A stretch of DNA of 64,000 nt. It comes from Alteromonadaceae bacterium BrNp21-10 (lineage in GTDB: Bacteria; Pseudomonadota; Gammaproteobacteria; Enterobacterales; Alteromonadaceae). The position numbers and the translations under genes were made by a program. This document shows, piece by piece, positions 49,389 to 58,945 of the stretch. The notes under the pieces were generated by a model that had not been told where the DNA came from, searched no databases, and saw only the letters and a list, made by a program, of their open reading frames with translations. The stretch covers positions 310,001 to 374,000 of the forward strand of contig JAUHQD010000001.1 of assembly GCA_030418115.1 (NCBI GenBank). The letters are read 5' to 3'. Each line of letters starts with the position of its first letter. Position 1 is the first letter of the stretch.

Positions 49389-51261
49389 CATGTATTGCGC
49401 TGAGCACCGTGCAATATTGCCCCTTCGTGGTCTTTGTTTTTGCCTAGTGTTTTTGCTAGTGGGTTGTGGCGGTGCTAGCAGTGATGTTAGCCCACCCACT
49501 TCCCCCCCAGTGACGGTGCCACCACCGGAACCTGTTCCTCAGCCAGAGCCTGAACCAGAGCCTTATATTCCCAGTGCCGATTTAGAGCCGGACCCGGCAT
49601 TACCCGCCAGTAGTAGCAGTGATTATGTGACGGCATCACAAGCCTCGCGTTTTTTAGGGCAGGCAAGTTTTGGCGCTACCGCGAAAGATATTGTTAAGGT
49701 CACAGAGTTAGGCTTTGCAGGATGGATTGATGAGCAAATAGCGCTGGAACAGACTCTGCACTTACCCTTATTTGACACTCGTATAGAGAATCTAGGTTTT
49801 GAAGCCGCACCCATCGAAGAGAATGATGAAGACGGTTGGTACCGGGATCTCATTCGCAGCGATATATGGTGGGAAGTCGCGCTGTGGGGGCGTGATCAAC
49901 TACGTCAACGTGTGGCTTATAGCCTTAGCCAGATTACCGTTATCTCCAATGTTTCCAGCGAGTTATACAACGATACTCGGGGGATCACTGATTTTCACGA
50001 TATGTTAGCCGCCCATGCGTTTGGCAATTATCGGGATTTACTAAAAGCAGTGACCTTGCATCCGATGATGGGTGAATATTTGTCGATGGTACGTAATGAA
50101 AAGGCCAACGAAGAGCGACATATTCGACCGGACGAAAACTATGCCCGTGAGTTAATGCAATTATTCAGCATTGGTTTGGTAGAGCTTAATCTTGATGGCA
50201 GTATTCGCACCGACGATAACGGTGATCCTATCGCCACTTATGGTCAGGACGATGTCAAAGCATTAGCCCGTGTATTTACCGGTTGGAATCATGCTGGGAT
50301 TGATAACTGGTGGCAATGGGTTAACAGTGGCGAAGCCGAAGTCAATCCTATGCAAGCGTTTGAAAATTACCATGATACCGATAGCAAAACATTATTCGGT
50401 GACAATAGTATTGCAGCAGGACAAACGGCAGAGCAAGATCTTGATACGGCGCTGGATATTCTTTTCGCTCACGACAACATCGCGCCATTCATTAGTAAAC
50501 AACTTATTCAGCGATTGGTCACCAGCAATCCCACTCCTGCATATGTAGAACGTGTAGCCACCGTGTTTAACGATAATGGCCAAAATGTGAAAGGTGATAT
50601 GGCGGCGGTTGTTAAAGCAATTTTATTGGATGATGAAGCACAGACCGGTCATATTTTATACCCTGATACTTTTGGTAAGCTGCGTGAGCCGATTTTGAAG
50701 TTTGCTGCGTTATGGCGGGCAACCAAAGCTCAAGGTGCTTTTACTCACGGTACCGAAATGGGTAATGATATCCCGCGTATTCGTTTTCGTTCATCAGAGC
50801 GAGCGACCGGCCAGCGACCTTTTGGTTCATTCTCGGTGTTTAACTTCTATCGTCCTGACTATCAACCTACAGGCGCGATTAAGGACCAACAACTCATAGC
50901 GCCAGAGTTTCAGATTTTGAATGAAAGCACCATTATCACTACTACCAATGCGCTGGCTTACAGTATTTATTGGAAAGATATTAGTCGCCGCGAAGAGCAG
51001 GGGCCGTTTTGGTATGACTGGGATGTTTATTATCCCTACATTAATTTAACCGAAGAAAAAGCCATAGCTCATGATGAGCAAGCGTTGCTTGATCGGTTAA
51101 ATTTATTGTTAATGGCTGGGCAAATGTCAGCGTCGATGCAAACCACCTTACTAGAGTTTTTGCAGGAATTACCAACAGACAATGACTATTTACGTGAAAT
51201 AAAAGTCTACGATGCCTTGTTTATGATCATGGCTTCCCCTGAATTTGCGGTACGGAGGTAA
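49381..51261 (+). CDS. DUF1800 lipoprotein
   Basis: This 626-aa protein has a hydrophobic N-terminus with lipobox LVGC (about residue 30), a Pro/Glu-rich linker (about 36-65) and a DUF1800 domain to the end. Domain marks are ASRFLGQASFGAT, WWEVALWGRDQLRQRVAYSLSQI, NYARELMQLFSIGL and VFTGWN. The biochemical role of DUF1800 is not established; it occurs next to DUF1501 genes in many bacteria, as here, where DUF1501 starts 2 bases after the stop. Confidence 0.9.
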   Translation: MNSMYCAEHRAILPLRGLCFCLVFLLVGCGGASSDVSPPTSPPVTVPPPEPVPQPEPEPEPYIPSADLEPDPALPASSSSDYVTASQASRFLGQASFGATAKDIVKVTELGFAGWIDEQIALEQTLHLPLFDTRIENLGFEAAPIEENDEDGWYRDLIRSDIWWEVALWGRDQLRQRVAYSLSQITVISNVSSELYNDTRGITDFHDMLAAHAFGNYRDLLKAVTLHPMMGEYLSMVRNEKANEERHIRPDENYARELMQLFSIGLVELNLDGSIRTDDNGDPIATYGQDDVKALARVFTGWNHAGIDNWWQWVNSGEAEVNPMQAFENYHDTDSKTLFGDNSIAAGQTAEQDLDTALDILFAHDNIAPFISKQLIQRLVTSNPTPAYVERVATVFNDNGQNVKGDMAAVVKAILLDDEAQTGHILYPDTFGKLREPILKFAALWRATKAQGAFTHGTEMGNDIPRIRFRSSERATGQRPFGSFSVFNFYRPDYQPTGAIKDQQLIAPEFQILNESTIITTTNALAYSIYWKDISRREEQGPFWYDWDVYYPYINLTEEKAIAHDEQALLDRLNLLLMAGQMSASMQTTLLEFLQELPTDNDYLREIKVYDALFMIMASPEFAVRR

Positions 51262-51263
51262 GT

Positions 51264-52634
51264 ATGAATCAGCCATTTAATCGTCGTCAGTTTTTAACTC
51301 GTTGTGGCTCATTAGCCTTAGGTAGCGCTAGTTTAAGTGCCGGCCTCACGCAGTTTAATTTAGTACATGCGCAAACCGCAGCAGCCAATGATTACAAAGC
51401 CTTGGTATGCATCTTCTTATTTGGCGGTAATGACAGTTTTAATATGCTGATCCCGCGTAGCAATGGTGACTACGAAACCTATGCCAGCACCCGTTTGGAT
51501 TTAGCGGTACCCAAAGAGCAATTGTTGCCATTAAATCCATTAACTCATTCCAATGGTGTCGACTACGGTTTTAATCCAGTGATGACCGCTGCCAAAACCT
51601 TATTCGATAATCAAAAATTAGCGGTAATGGGCAATGTTGGCGCGCTGGTGGAGCCGGTGTCGCAAATAAGTTATCAGGCCAAAAGTATTGCTTTGCCTCC
51701 ACAGTTGTTTTCTCACAATGATCAGCAGACGTTTATGCAAAGCTTACAAAGTAGTTCGCAGCGCAACGGCTGGGCTGGTCGTGCCGCTGATGTGTTAGCT
51801 GATGTTAATCAAAACCAAAAATTGTCGATGAATATTTCTTTAAGTGGCGACAACATTTGGCAAGGTGGTAACAGCGTAGTGCCTTATTCGATCAACGCCG
51901 CTGGTATAGAAACCCTCGATTATTTAGAGGCTAATAATGGTGATACCCGTGAATTGCGTCGCTATCAAATTTATCAAACCTTGCTAGCACAACAACCTGC
52001 ACATTTATTTCAGCGGGAGTTTGCCCGCACGCAAATCCGAGCATGGGAGTTAGCCGGTGAGGTCAATGCCGCATTACAAGCTCAAAACCCGTTAACCACC
52101 CAATTTAATACCCAAAGTCATTTGGCCAATAACTTAAAGATGGTGGCGAACTTAATTGCTGCTCGCTCGCAATTATCGGTATCACGACAAATTTTCTTTA
52201 TTGGCATGGGCGACTTTGACACCCATGGCAATCAGTTGGGGCGTCATCCGGGATTATTACAGGAACTTAGTGACGGCATGAAAGCTTTTTACGATGCCAC
52301 TGAGGAACTGGGAGTAGCGAATAATGTGACTACCTTTACTGCCTCTGATTTTGGGCGAACTCTAACCAGTAATGGTGATGGTACTGACCATGGTTGGGGC
52401 GCTCATCAACTGGTGATGGGTGGTGCGGTTAAAGGCGGCGATATTTACGGGAAAATGCCGGAATTAGTTATTGGCAGCAATGATGATATTGGCGAAGGGC
52501 GGATTATCCCCACGACTAGCATGGATCAGTACGCCGCTACATTAGCCACATGGTATGGTTTACCGAATTCCGCCTTTGCCGATGTGTTTCCTAATTTGAC
52601 GAATTTTGAACAGCAAAACATGGGCTTTATTTAA
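51264..52634 (+). CDS. DUF1501 protein with Tat signal
   Basis: This 456-aa protein begins with a twin-arginine signal (NRRQFLTRCGSLALG) and should fold before export to the periplasm. DUF1501 belongs to the alkaline-phosphatase/sulfatase-like superfamily; visible motifs are VCIFLFGGNDSFNMLIP, FDTHGNQ, and a terminal DFGRTLTSNGDGTDHGWGAHQ that probably forms the metal site. No substrate is known. It is closely linked with the DUF1800 gene (2-base gap). Confidence 0.9.
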   Translation: MNQPFNRRQFLTRCGSLALGSASLSAGLTQFNLVHAQTAAANDYKALVCIFLFGGNDSFNMLIPRSNGDYETYASTRLDLAVPKEQLLPLNPLTHSNGVDYGFNPVMTAAKTLFDNQKLAVMGNVGALVEPVSQISYQAKSIALPPQLFSHNDQQTFMQSLQSSSQRNGWAGRAADVLADVNQNQKLSMNISLSGDNIWQGGNSVVPYSINAAGIETLDYLEANNGDTRELRRYQIYQTLLAQQPAHLFQREFARTQIRAWELAGEVNAALQAQNPLTTQFNTQSHLANNLKMVANLIAARSQLSVSRQIFFIGMGDFDTHGNQLGRHPGLLQELSDGMKAFYDATEELGVANNVTTFTASDFGRTLTSNGDGTDHGWGAHQLVMGGAVKGGDIYGKMPELVIGSNDDIGEGRIIPTTSMDQYAATLATWYGLPNSAFADVFPNLTNFEQQNMGFI

Positions 52635-52799
52635 CCTTTCTATGCGTAGTGAAAGGCACTAGGTTATGTTCATTTCATGGTTTACTTCAATCACCCAAAC
52701 TCGTCTATTCGAAGGTTCATCAATCCATTATTGGTGTGACTTGGGGTAGACTCAGCTAAAGATATCAAATATTTACAAAATGAGTTTTTGGATCCTTAA

Positions 52800-55700
52800 A
52801 TGATAAAAATAAGAAATACATTCCTTACCTGCACCTTGGTTTCATTGGTGGCGCTAATGGTTGGCTGCGATGCTGAAACCGGCAAGTCTCAGGCTATTGC
52901 GGCAAAGGCTGCTATCGCAGAAAATTTAACTCAAGTCGAACGGGACGCGATGCTGAGAATGAGCCAGTTTAAGTATCCCGAGGAGCTTAAAATATCCTTA
53001 TGGGCCGATGAAACTCAAACTAAGAATCCGGCTTATTTTTTCTTTGATTCTCGTGGTCGCATGTTAATGACCGAGGCCGCACGTTTTACTCAAGGTGTAG
53101 ACGATATTCGTGGCCACGAAAATAAAACTGTGGATGATATTTCTATTACTTCGTTGGATGACCGCCTAGCGATGTACGAAAAATTCAGCGATGAACGGCC
53201 CATGAGTTATTACCGCAGTGGCGATGATCTTATCCGTTTGTTAGAAGACACCAATGGTGATGGCAGAGCCGACAAGTCGGGTGTTTTTTCCGAAGGTTAT
53301 AACGACGTTTTAGATGGTATTGGCGCCGGTGTTATTGAGCGAGACGGTAAGGTCTATTACACCAATATCCCTAATTTGTGGATGCTCGAAGATGAAGATG
53401 ACGATGGGCACGCGGAGAAACGCACCTCATTACAAAGTGGGTTTGGTCTACGTATAGGCTTTTATGGCCATGATATGCATGGGCTGATTTGGGGCCCAGA
53501 TGGTAAATTGTATTGGAGCATTGGTGATCGAGGTTTTAATTTCGTTAGTAAAGAAGGTAAGCATTTTTATGGTCCTAATTTAGGTGGCGTTTTCCGTGCC
53601 GATCCTGATGGCTCGAATATCGAGTATTTCTATAACGGCCTACGTAATCCGCAAGAACTGGCCTTTGATGAATACGGCAACTTGTTTACCGCAGATAATG
53701 ACGGTGACGGCGGTGATATCGAACGTATTAATTACTTAGTAGAAGGTGGTGATTCCGGTTGGCATGCGGGTCATCAAAGTATTATGAGTTTTACCGAGCG
53801 CCTAAAGTTGCGTTCACATGTACAAACTAACAGCGCTAAAATTCCTAATGCGTGGATGACCCAAGACATGTGGAAACCACGTAATGATAAACAACCTGAG
53901 TTTATCTTGCCGGGAATAGTACAAATTGATGGTGGCCCTTCTGGCTTTGTTTATAACCCTAGCAGTAGTTTGGGTGAAAAATGGCAAGATAGTTTCTTTG
54001 TGGTGCATTATTTAGGTACGCCAGCGAAGTCGTATATTTCTACTTTTAAAGTTGAGGATAGTGGTGCCACCTTTAAAGTAGAAGATGCCGATACTTTTTT
54101 AAGTGGTTTTAACGCCGTTGACGTGGACTTTGGTCCCGATGGGCGTTTGTACCTTTCTGAATATAATTATGGCGGCTGGCAGCCAGAAAATCAGGGCACT
54201 GTATATGTGATGGAAAACCCTGAATTAACCAACTCAGAGCAGGTATTAACGAATAAAAAAATCTTAACCAGTGACTTTTCCAAGTTCGACAATGCAACCT
54301 TAACCGAGTATTTGCACAGTAACCATTTGCGTGTCCGTCAGCGAGCGCAGTTTGAGTTAGCAAAACGGGGTGATGAGGCTGTAACACTATTCACTGAATT
54401 AGCATTGGATCCGAAAACTCCAGAACTCACCCGTTTACATGGTATTTGGGGGTTAAGCCAAATGGCCTACAATAACCCCAAGGCAGACGCGCTACTAACC
54501 ACAATAGCCAGTTTGATCAAGGATGATAATCCACAAGTGCGCATGCAGGCGGTGCGCTCTGTCGGTGATCATCGCTTCAACCAAGCAGCACAACAACTCG
54601 TCACGGCGCTCAATGATGATAATGCCCGCGTGGCCATGTACGCCGGTATCGGTTTAGGTCGAATTGGCTATGCACCAGCAGTAGATGCCGTTGTTAATGT
54701 GATTAAGAAAAATAACAACGATGATTTGTGGTTACGTCACGGTATGGTGATGGCGTTGTTCGGTATCGAAAAATCCGCTTGGCAACAATTAACTGGGCAT
54801 CAATCAGCTGCGGTGCGATTAGCTGCGTTATTAGCCTTAAGAAAGCATAAAGACCCGAGTATTGCAGGGTTTTTAACCGACCCTGATCAGTCTATTGTCG
54901 ACGAAGCCATTACCGCCATAAACGATTTAGCCATGACGGAAGCTTATCCGGCATTGGCTGCCCATTTACAACATTATATCGACGCTGCTGATCTCGATTG
55001 GGATATGGACGCGGTTGAGCAATTTCAACAACATCGTTTAATTAATGCTAATTACAATATGGGCGATGAGGCTGCGGCTAAGCGTTTATTGGCCTATGCT
55101 GCTATTGCTAAATTACCCCAACGCATAGCTTCAGAGGCTTTGGCCGCTATTGAAGTGTGGAATGAGGTTAACCCCATTGATACCACCACCGGCTTGCCCT
55201 CTAGCGCCAATAAGCAGCGAGCTGACATTAAAGCAGTGATTAAGCAACTGTTACCGGCTGTGATGCAACAGGTACAAGGGCAAGCACTAGTGCAAATTAT
55301 GCGTATAGCCCAGGCGAATGACATGGCACTCAGTGATCGAGTCTTAGTGGCCGCGGTTGAAAATAGTGACAATCAAAGTGCCATTCGTATTCAGGCACTG
55401 ACATCCTTACAGCAACGCCAATATCCGAAAATTGCGTCTTTACTCACTAAAATGGCCAATGACGCCGATGCTGAATTACGCGCCACTGTGGTAACACTGT
55501 TAGTGGCAGTAGATCCGCTTGCGGCCATGACCCTTGCCAAGACATTCCTGGCTAAAGATACTGCGGTAGACCAACAGGCTGCACTACGTACATTGCTGAC
55601 GTTACAATCTGTTAGCGATGACAAACAGCAGCAACAATTGGCTAGTTTGACCCTAACGCAATTACAGGCGTTATTAGCAGGGGAAAACAACCCAGCCACT

Positions 55701-56270
55701 AGCCTCGAAATTTTGGACTTAGCCAAAGCGTCTAACAACACCGATGTGAAACGCTTGTTAGCAGAATATGACGCTAAACTAGCCGGTGCCGATATTGTTC
55801 AGCAGTATGCGACTACCCTATATGGCGGCAATGCGCTGCGAGGTAAAAATTTGTTTAGTGGCGGCGGTGCCAGCGAATGTATGCGTTGCCATATCGTTAA
55901 TCATACTGGTGGTGATGTCGGCCCTGATTTAAGTAATATTGGTGCAGTGCATAGCAAAGAATACTTGTTGCAAGCCTTGGTTGACCCTAGTGCCGCTATT
56001 GCTTCAGGGTACGGCGTAATATCTCTCACTCAACAAGACGGCAAGGTCGTCAGTGGTTTATATATGGGTGAAGATGAACAAGCATTTCAGTTAAAGCTGA
56101 ATGATGGCACCCTTAAAGCCATTGATAAATCGACGTTGACGAATATTCAGCGGCCAATGTCAGGAATGCCACCCATGAACTACTTGCTAACTCCTTATCA
56201 AATTAGGGATATGTTGGCCTATTTAGAAAGTTTGGAATTAGAACATCCTGCAGTTGAAGAAGTGCATTAA
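52800..56270 (+). CDS. Large PVC-type heme lipoprotein (propeller, HEAT repeats, CxxCH)
   Basis: This 1156-aa lipoprotein has a signal with MVGC near residue 23. The N-terminal domain (about 45-480) is a glucose/sorbosone-dehydrogenase-like beta-propeller with repeated D-x-D-G-D motifs, such as DTNGDGRADKSG and DNDGDGGDIERI, typical of membrane-bound dehydrogenase-type proteins. Then come HEAT-like helical repeats (about 495-960) and a C-terminal c-type cytochrome with CMRCH at 1027-1031. The final domain carries GDVGPDLSNIGAVHSKEYLLQALVDPS, a family hallmark, and an MxxGMPPM-like axial Met candidate. It may oxidise a sugar or aldehyde and pass electrons to the heme, but the substrate is unknown. 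It is 165 bases after the DUF1501 gene. Confidence 0.88.
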   Translation: MIKIRNTFLTCTLVSLVALMVGCDAETGKSQAIAAKAAIAENLTQVERDAMLRMSQFKYPEELKISLWADETQTKNPAYFFFDSRGRMLMTEAARFTQGVDDIRGHENKTVDDISITSLDDRLAMYEKFSDERPMSYYRSGDDLIRLLEDTNGDGRADKSGVFSEGYNDVLDGIGAGVIERDGKVYYTNIPNLWMLEDEDDDGHAEKRTSLQSGFGLRIGFYGHDMHGLIWGPDGKLYWSIGDRGFNFVSKEGKHFYGPNLGGVFRADPDGSNIEYFYNGLRNPQELAFDEYGNLFTADNDGDGGDIERINYLVEGGDSGWHAGHQSIMSFTERLKLRSHVQTNSAKIPNAWMTQDMWKPRNDKQPEFILPGIVQIDGGPSGFVYNPSSSLGEKWQDSFFVVHYLGTPAKSYISTFKVEDSGATFKVEDADTFLSGFNAVDVDFGPDGRLYLSEYNYGGWQPENQGTVYVMENPELTNSEQVLTNKKILTSDFSKFDNATLTEYLHSNHLRVRQRAQFELAKRGDEAVTLFTELALDPKTPELTRLHGIWGLSQMAYNNPKADALLTTIASLIKDDNPQVRMQAVRSVGDHRFNQAAQQLVTALNDDNARVAMYAGIGLGRIGYAPAVDAVVNVIKKNNNDDLWLRHGMVMALFGIEKSAWQQLTGHQSAAVRLAALLALRKHKDPSIAGFLTDPDQSIVDEAITAINDLAMTEAYPALAAHLQHYIDAADLDWDMDAVEQFQQHRLINANYNMGDEAAAKRLLAYAAIAKLPQRIASEALAAIEVWNEVNPIDTTTGLPSSANKQRADIKAVIKQLLPAVMQQVQGQALVQIMRIAQANDMALSDRVLVAAVENSDNQSAIRIQALTSLQQRQYPKIASLLTKMANDADAELRATVVTLLVAVDPLAAMTLAKTFLAKDTAVDQQAALRTLLTLQSVSDDKQQQQLASLTLTQLQALLAGENNPATSLEILDLAKASNNTDVKRLLAEYDAKLAGADIVQQYATTLYGGNALRGKNLFSGGGASECMRCHIVNHTGGDVGPDLSNIGAVHSKEYLLQALVDPSAAIASGYGVISLTQQDGKVVSGLYMGEDEQAFQLKLNDGTLKAIDKSTLTNIQRPMSGMPPMNYLLTPYQIRDMLAYLESLELEHPAVEEVH

Positions 56271-56300
56271 TTTTAAACGGTTAACTAGGGAGTAAAATGC

Positions 56301-56906
56301 ATGAGCACAATATTCGTCGCCGAAGATGGTAAAGCCCGTTGTAGTTGGTGTAGCGCAACGCCAGAGTACATTGCATATCATGATAAGGAGTGGGGCTTTG
56401 CCGTCACTGATGATATTCGTTTGTTTGAAAAAATCACCCTAGAGAGCTTTCAGTCAGGTTTAAGTTGGCGCACCATTCTAACTAAACGCGATAACTTTCG
56501 TGCCGCTTTCAAAGGCTTCGACTTTAATCAAGTTGCCGCCTTTAACGAGAATGATATTCTGCGTTTACTGCAAGACGAAGGTATTGTGCGCCATCGTGGA
56601 AAAATTGAAGCCGCCATTAATAATGCGCAACGAGCACAAGAAATGCTACTGCAACACGGCTCATTAGCGGCGTATTTTTGGGGATTTGAAGGGGATATTC
56701 AACAGCAGGGAGAGCCACAAACGGTTTCGACTACCGCTGTTTCAGTAAAAATATCCAAAGATCTCAAAAAGAAAGGTTGGAAGTTTGTGGGCCCGACGAC
56801 GGTTTATGCTTTTATGCAGGCCATGGGCTTGGTAAATGATCATGCCAGTGATTGCGCCATCCGAACGGAAGTGGAAAAACAACGAACGGCATTCAGTCGC
56901 CCCTAA
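56301..56906 (+). CDS. tag: DNA-3-methyladenine glycosylase I
   Basis: This 201-aa base-excision repair enzyme removes 3-methyladenine from DNA. It has the N-terminal zinc-binding CSWC (residues 14-17), the YHDKEWGFAVTDD motif, LFEKITLESFQSGLSWRTIL and the C-terminal His/Cys zinc ligands in NDHASDC. AGGGAG precedes the ATG at 56301 by 8 bases; an ATG at 56297 is out of frame. The hairpin terminator overlaps its 3' end. Confidence 0.95.
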   Translation: MSTIFVAEDGKARCSWCSATPEYIAYHDKEWGFAVTDDIRLFEKITLESFQSGLSWRTILTKRDNFRAAFKGFDFNQVAAFNENDILRLLQDEGIVRHRGKIEAAINNAQRAQEMLLQHGSLAAYFWGFEGDIQQQGEPQTVSTTAVSVKISKDLKKKGWKFVGPTTVYAFMQAMGLVNDHASDCAIRTEVEKQRTAFSRP

Positions 56907-56936
56907 ACAGGAATATTCCGGGGCGGCTGAGTTTTA
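56893..56936. terminator. Terminator overlapping the end of tag
   Basis: TCAGTCGCCCC and GGGGCGGCTGA form an 11-bp stem with one wobble pair and a 16-base loop, followed by GTTTT. It lies between convergent tag and the GGDEF gene. Confidence 0.6.
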
Positions 56937-56952
56937 AATTGCTAATTCTGAC

Positions 56953-58272
56953 TTAAAGACTGCTCACTACTTTGTTACGCCCTTGCTCTTTTGCTTGATA
57001 AAGGGCGTCATCCGCATCCTTAAATAACGCTTTTAGATCCGGAGTTGTCATGGTGGAAACACCGAAACTAGCGGTAATCGAGCCTATATTCGGGATCTCT
57101 GTAATAACCATGCTGGCTAGATGTTCACGCAGTTGTTCAGCCACAATCATAGCGTCGTCCAAATTCGTGTTGGGACAGACCAAAATAAACTCTTCGCCCC
57201 CCCAACGCGCTAGAAAATCCGTGCGTCTAATATTGTCGCTTAAGCGCTGGGCGGTGTGCTGTAACACTAGATCGCCGGCATCATGGCCAAAACTGTCGTT
57301 GAGCTTTTTGAAGTGATCAATATCCATTAACACAAACGTGAAGGGTTGGCGGTTGGTTTTCCAATCTTTCAGGCCATTATATAGGGCCTCACGAATACCT
57401 AAGCGATTGAGTAACCCAGTAAGCTGATCGGTATTGGCCAAATCTTCAATTTTCTTATTTTTTAAACTGAGCAACTCATTAATGGAAAGCAATTCATCTT
57501 GGTAACGTTGATTCTTTTTTAACTGTAAATTTAACGTCACAATGCGATAGATCAGCAAGGATAAAATGCACACCACCCAAGTGACAATGATGATTTTATA
57601 CAAGGCCGCTTGAGTAAGCCAAGAGCCTTCCCAGACAATTTTTTGCAGCTGCACTTGATGCAGTCCTTGGCGGGTTTGTGAGCCGGTTTGGATTTCAATA
57701 TACAGTACGTCATTAAATTCAGTATTAGATAGCGCTAATGGTATTTTGTGGGAAGTGAGCCACCAATCCGCCACCGATAGGTTTTTCATTTCGATGGTTA
57801 AACCATTTTGACTGAGTTGATCCACCGGGATTTCAACAATGTTGTATTTAGTGGAAGTAATATCACCCAATACAAAATATTTAGGATTGCGATTGCGTAT
57901 ATATACCCGTAGGTATTCCGCTTCACCTTGGTAACTGGCCCAGATGGTCATTTTGTCAAAACCACTAAGGTCAATACCATGGCCATCTTCATTAACCACA
58001 TCCAATTGCACGCTGCAGTAAGGTGAAACGTGGGCTTCACTTAATTCACATTGCCAACGTTGTTGTTCTTTATCTAGCCACCGTACCTGACTTTGTCCGC
58101 CTTGATTAAGATCACTGTATAAATGGCTTTGATAATCCTTGGCAACAATGGTTTTTTCGAACTTGATTAAATCACTGGGAATAAATAATAGAATGACCGA
58201 TAGACAGGCCAATAGGGCTAATATCCATTCTACTGTGCTGATTTTGCCACGAACTTGTTGTACTTCACTCAT
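56953..58272 (-). CDS. Membrane-bound diguanylate cyclase with carbohydrate-module-like sensor
   Basis: This 439-aa protein makes cyclic di-GMP. It has a membrane helix at about 14-33, a periplasmic sensor region of about 180 residues, a second helix (about 227-247), a short coiled coil and a GGDEF domain (about 275-439). The active site is GGEEF (358-362) with an inhibitory I-site RRTD (349-352), so activity with product inhibition is expected. The sensor region (LSGFDKMTIWASYQGE, LRVYIRNRNPKYF) resembles the CIA30/CBM11-like jelly-roll fold, suggesting sensing of a glycan or similar ligand; this is inference. Confidence 0.9.
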   Translation of the reverse strand: MSEVQQVRGKISTVEWILALLACLSVILLFIPSDLIKFEKTIVAKDYQSHLYSDLNQGGQSQVRWLDKEQQRWQCELSEAHVSPYCSVQLDVVNEDGHGIDLSGFDKMTIWASYQGEAEYLRVYIRNRNPKYFVLGDITSTKYNIVEIPVDQLSQNGLTIEMKNLSVADWWLTSHKIPLALSNTEFNDVLYIEIQTGSQTRQGLHQVQLQKIVWEGSWLTQAALYKIIIVTWVVCILSLLIYRIVTLNLQLKKNQRYQDELLSINELLSLKNKKIEDLANTDQLTGLLNRLGIREALYNGLKDWKTNRQPFTFVLMDIDHFKKLNDSFGHDAGDLVLQHTAQRLSDNIRRTDFLARWGGEEFILVCPNTNLDDAMIVAEQLREHLASMVITEIPNIGSITASFGVSTMTTPDLKALFKDADDALYQAKEQGRNKVVSSL

Positions 58273-58416
58273 TAAAACAATACCACCATGTGAGGAATAC
58301 GTTTAACTGTAGTTCAAATTACTCTGCTGTAAAAACAAACATTATCAATAAGATGCACAGTTTTAAATTTTGTAAATTAGCTTGTTGCTTATGTTTTAAC
58401 ATCCCATGATGTGGCC

Positions 58417-58719
58417 TTATAACACTAGCGAAATAATTATGATCAACACAGTGGGTATGCCTAGCCAAAAAATCGGTGAGCTACTCCAGCGTAAACTGGT
58501 GGATGAGGCTTGAATGACCTCTTGGCGTTGGCTATCACTCAATGTTTGATGTTGACTTCTTTTGGGCCCGAAAAATTGTATGGCAATGGCCAAAGTAATT
58601 AACCCAAGAGCATAATAACTGCCGAAGTCATTGTAAAAAACAAAGGCAAAAGAGACCATTAAACAACTGATAAACAGTTTTAACGCATATACTATATTCA
58701 TTTTTATTTTCCATCCCAT
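58417..58719 (-). CDS. Small inner-membrane protein of unknown function
   Basis: I do not recognise this 100-aa protein. It has three hydrophobic segments (about 9-25, 30-48 and 80-98) with a charged loop between the second and third, so it is probably an inner-membrane protein. The start is uncertain: ATG at 58719 or an in-frame ATG six codons later (58701). It begins 1 base after the stop of the DUF3820 gene, so it is likely cotranscribed. Confidence 0.6.
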   Translation of the reverse strand: MGWKIKMNIVYALKLFISCLMVSFAFVFYNDFGSYYALGLITLAIAIQFFGPKRSQHQTLSDSQRQEVIQASSTSLRWSSSPIFWLGIPTVLIIIISLVL

Positions 58720-58720
58720 C

Positions 58721-58945
58721 TTAATTTTTCAACAAAGGTTGCAGCATATTTTCTAAGCCATTGACCTTGATTTCATGCACTAATGCCAGCTGTTGTCCTA
58801 GTTTACCTTCTGGAAAGCCTTTACCGGCAAACCACACTAAATAAGGTTCGGGCAGCTGTAATAACTTACGTCCAGCGTATTTGCCAAAGGGCATGGTTTG
58901 ATTAATGGCTTCGACCATTAGCTGTGGATTGGTGTCAGTCAACAT
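58721..58945 (-). CDS. DUF3820 family protein
   Basis: This 74-aa protein has the family core MPFGKYAGRKLLQLPEPYLVWFAGKGFPEGKLGQQLALVHEIKVNGLE-type sequence seen in many gammaproteobacteria. Function is not known beyond a proposed exonuclease-related fold in some annotations. Its start overlaps the stop of the ABC transporter gene by 11 bases, so the two are translationally coupled. Confidence 0.88.
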   Translation of the reverse strand: MLTDTNPQLMVEAINQTMPFGKYAGRKLLQLPEPYLVWFAGKGFPEGKLGQQLALVHEIKVNGLENMLQPLLKN

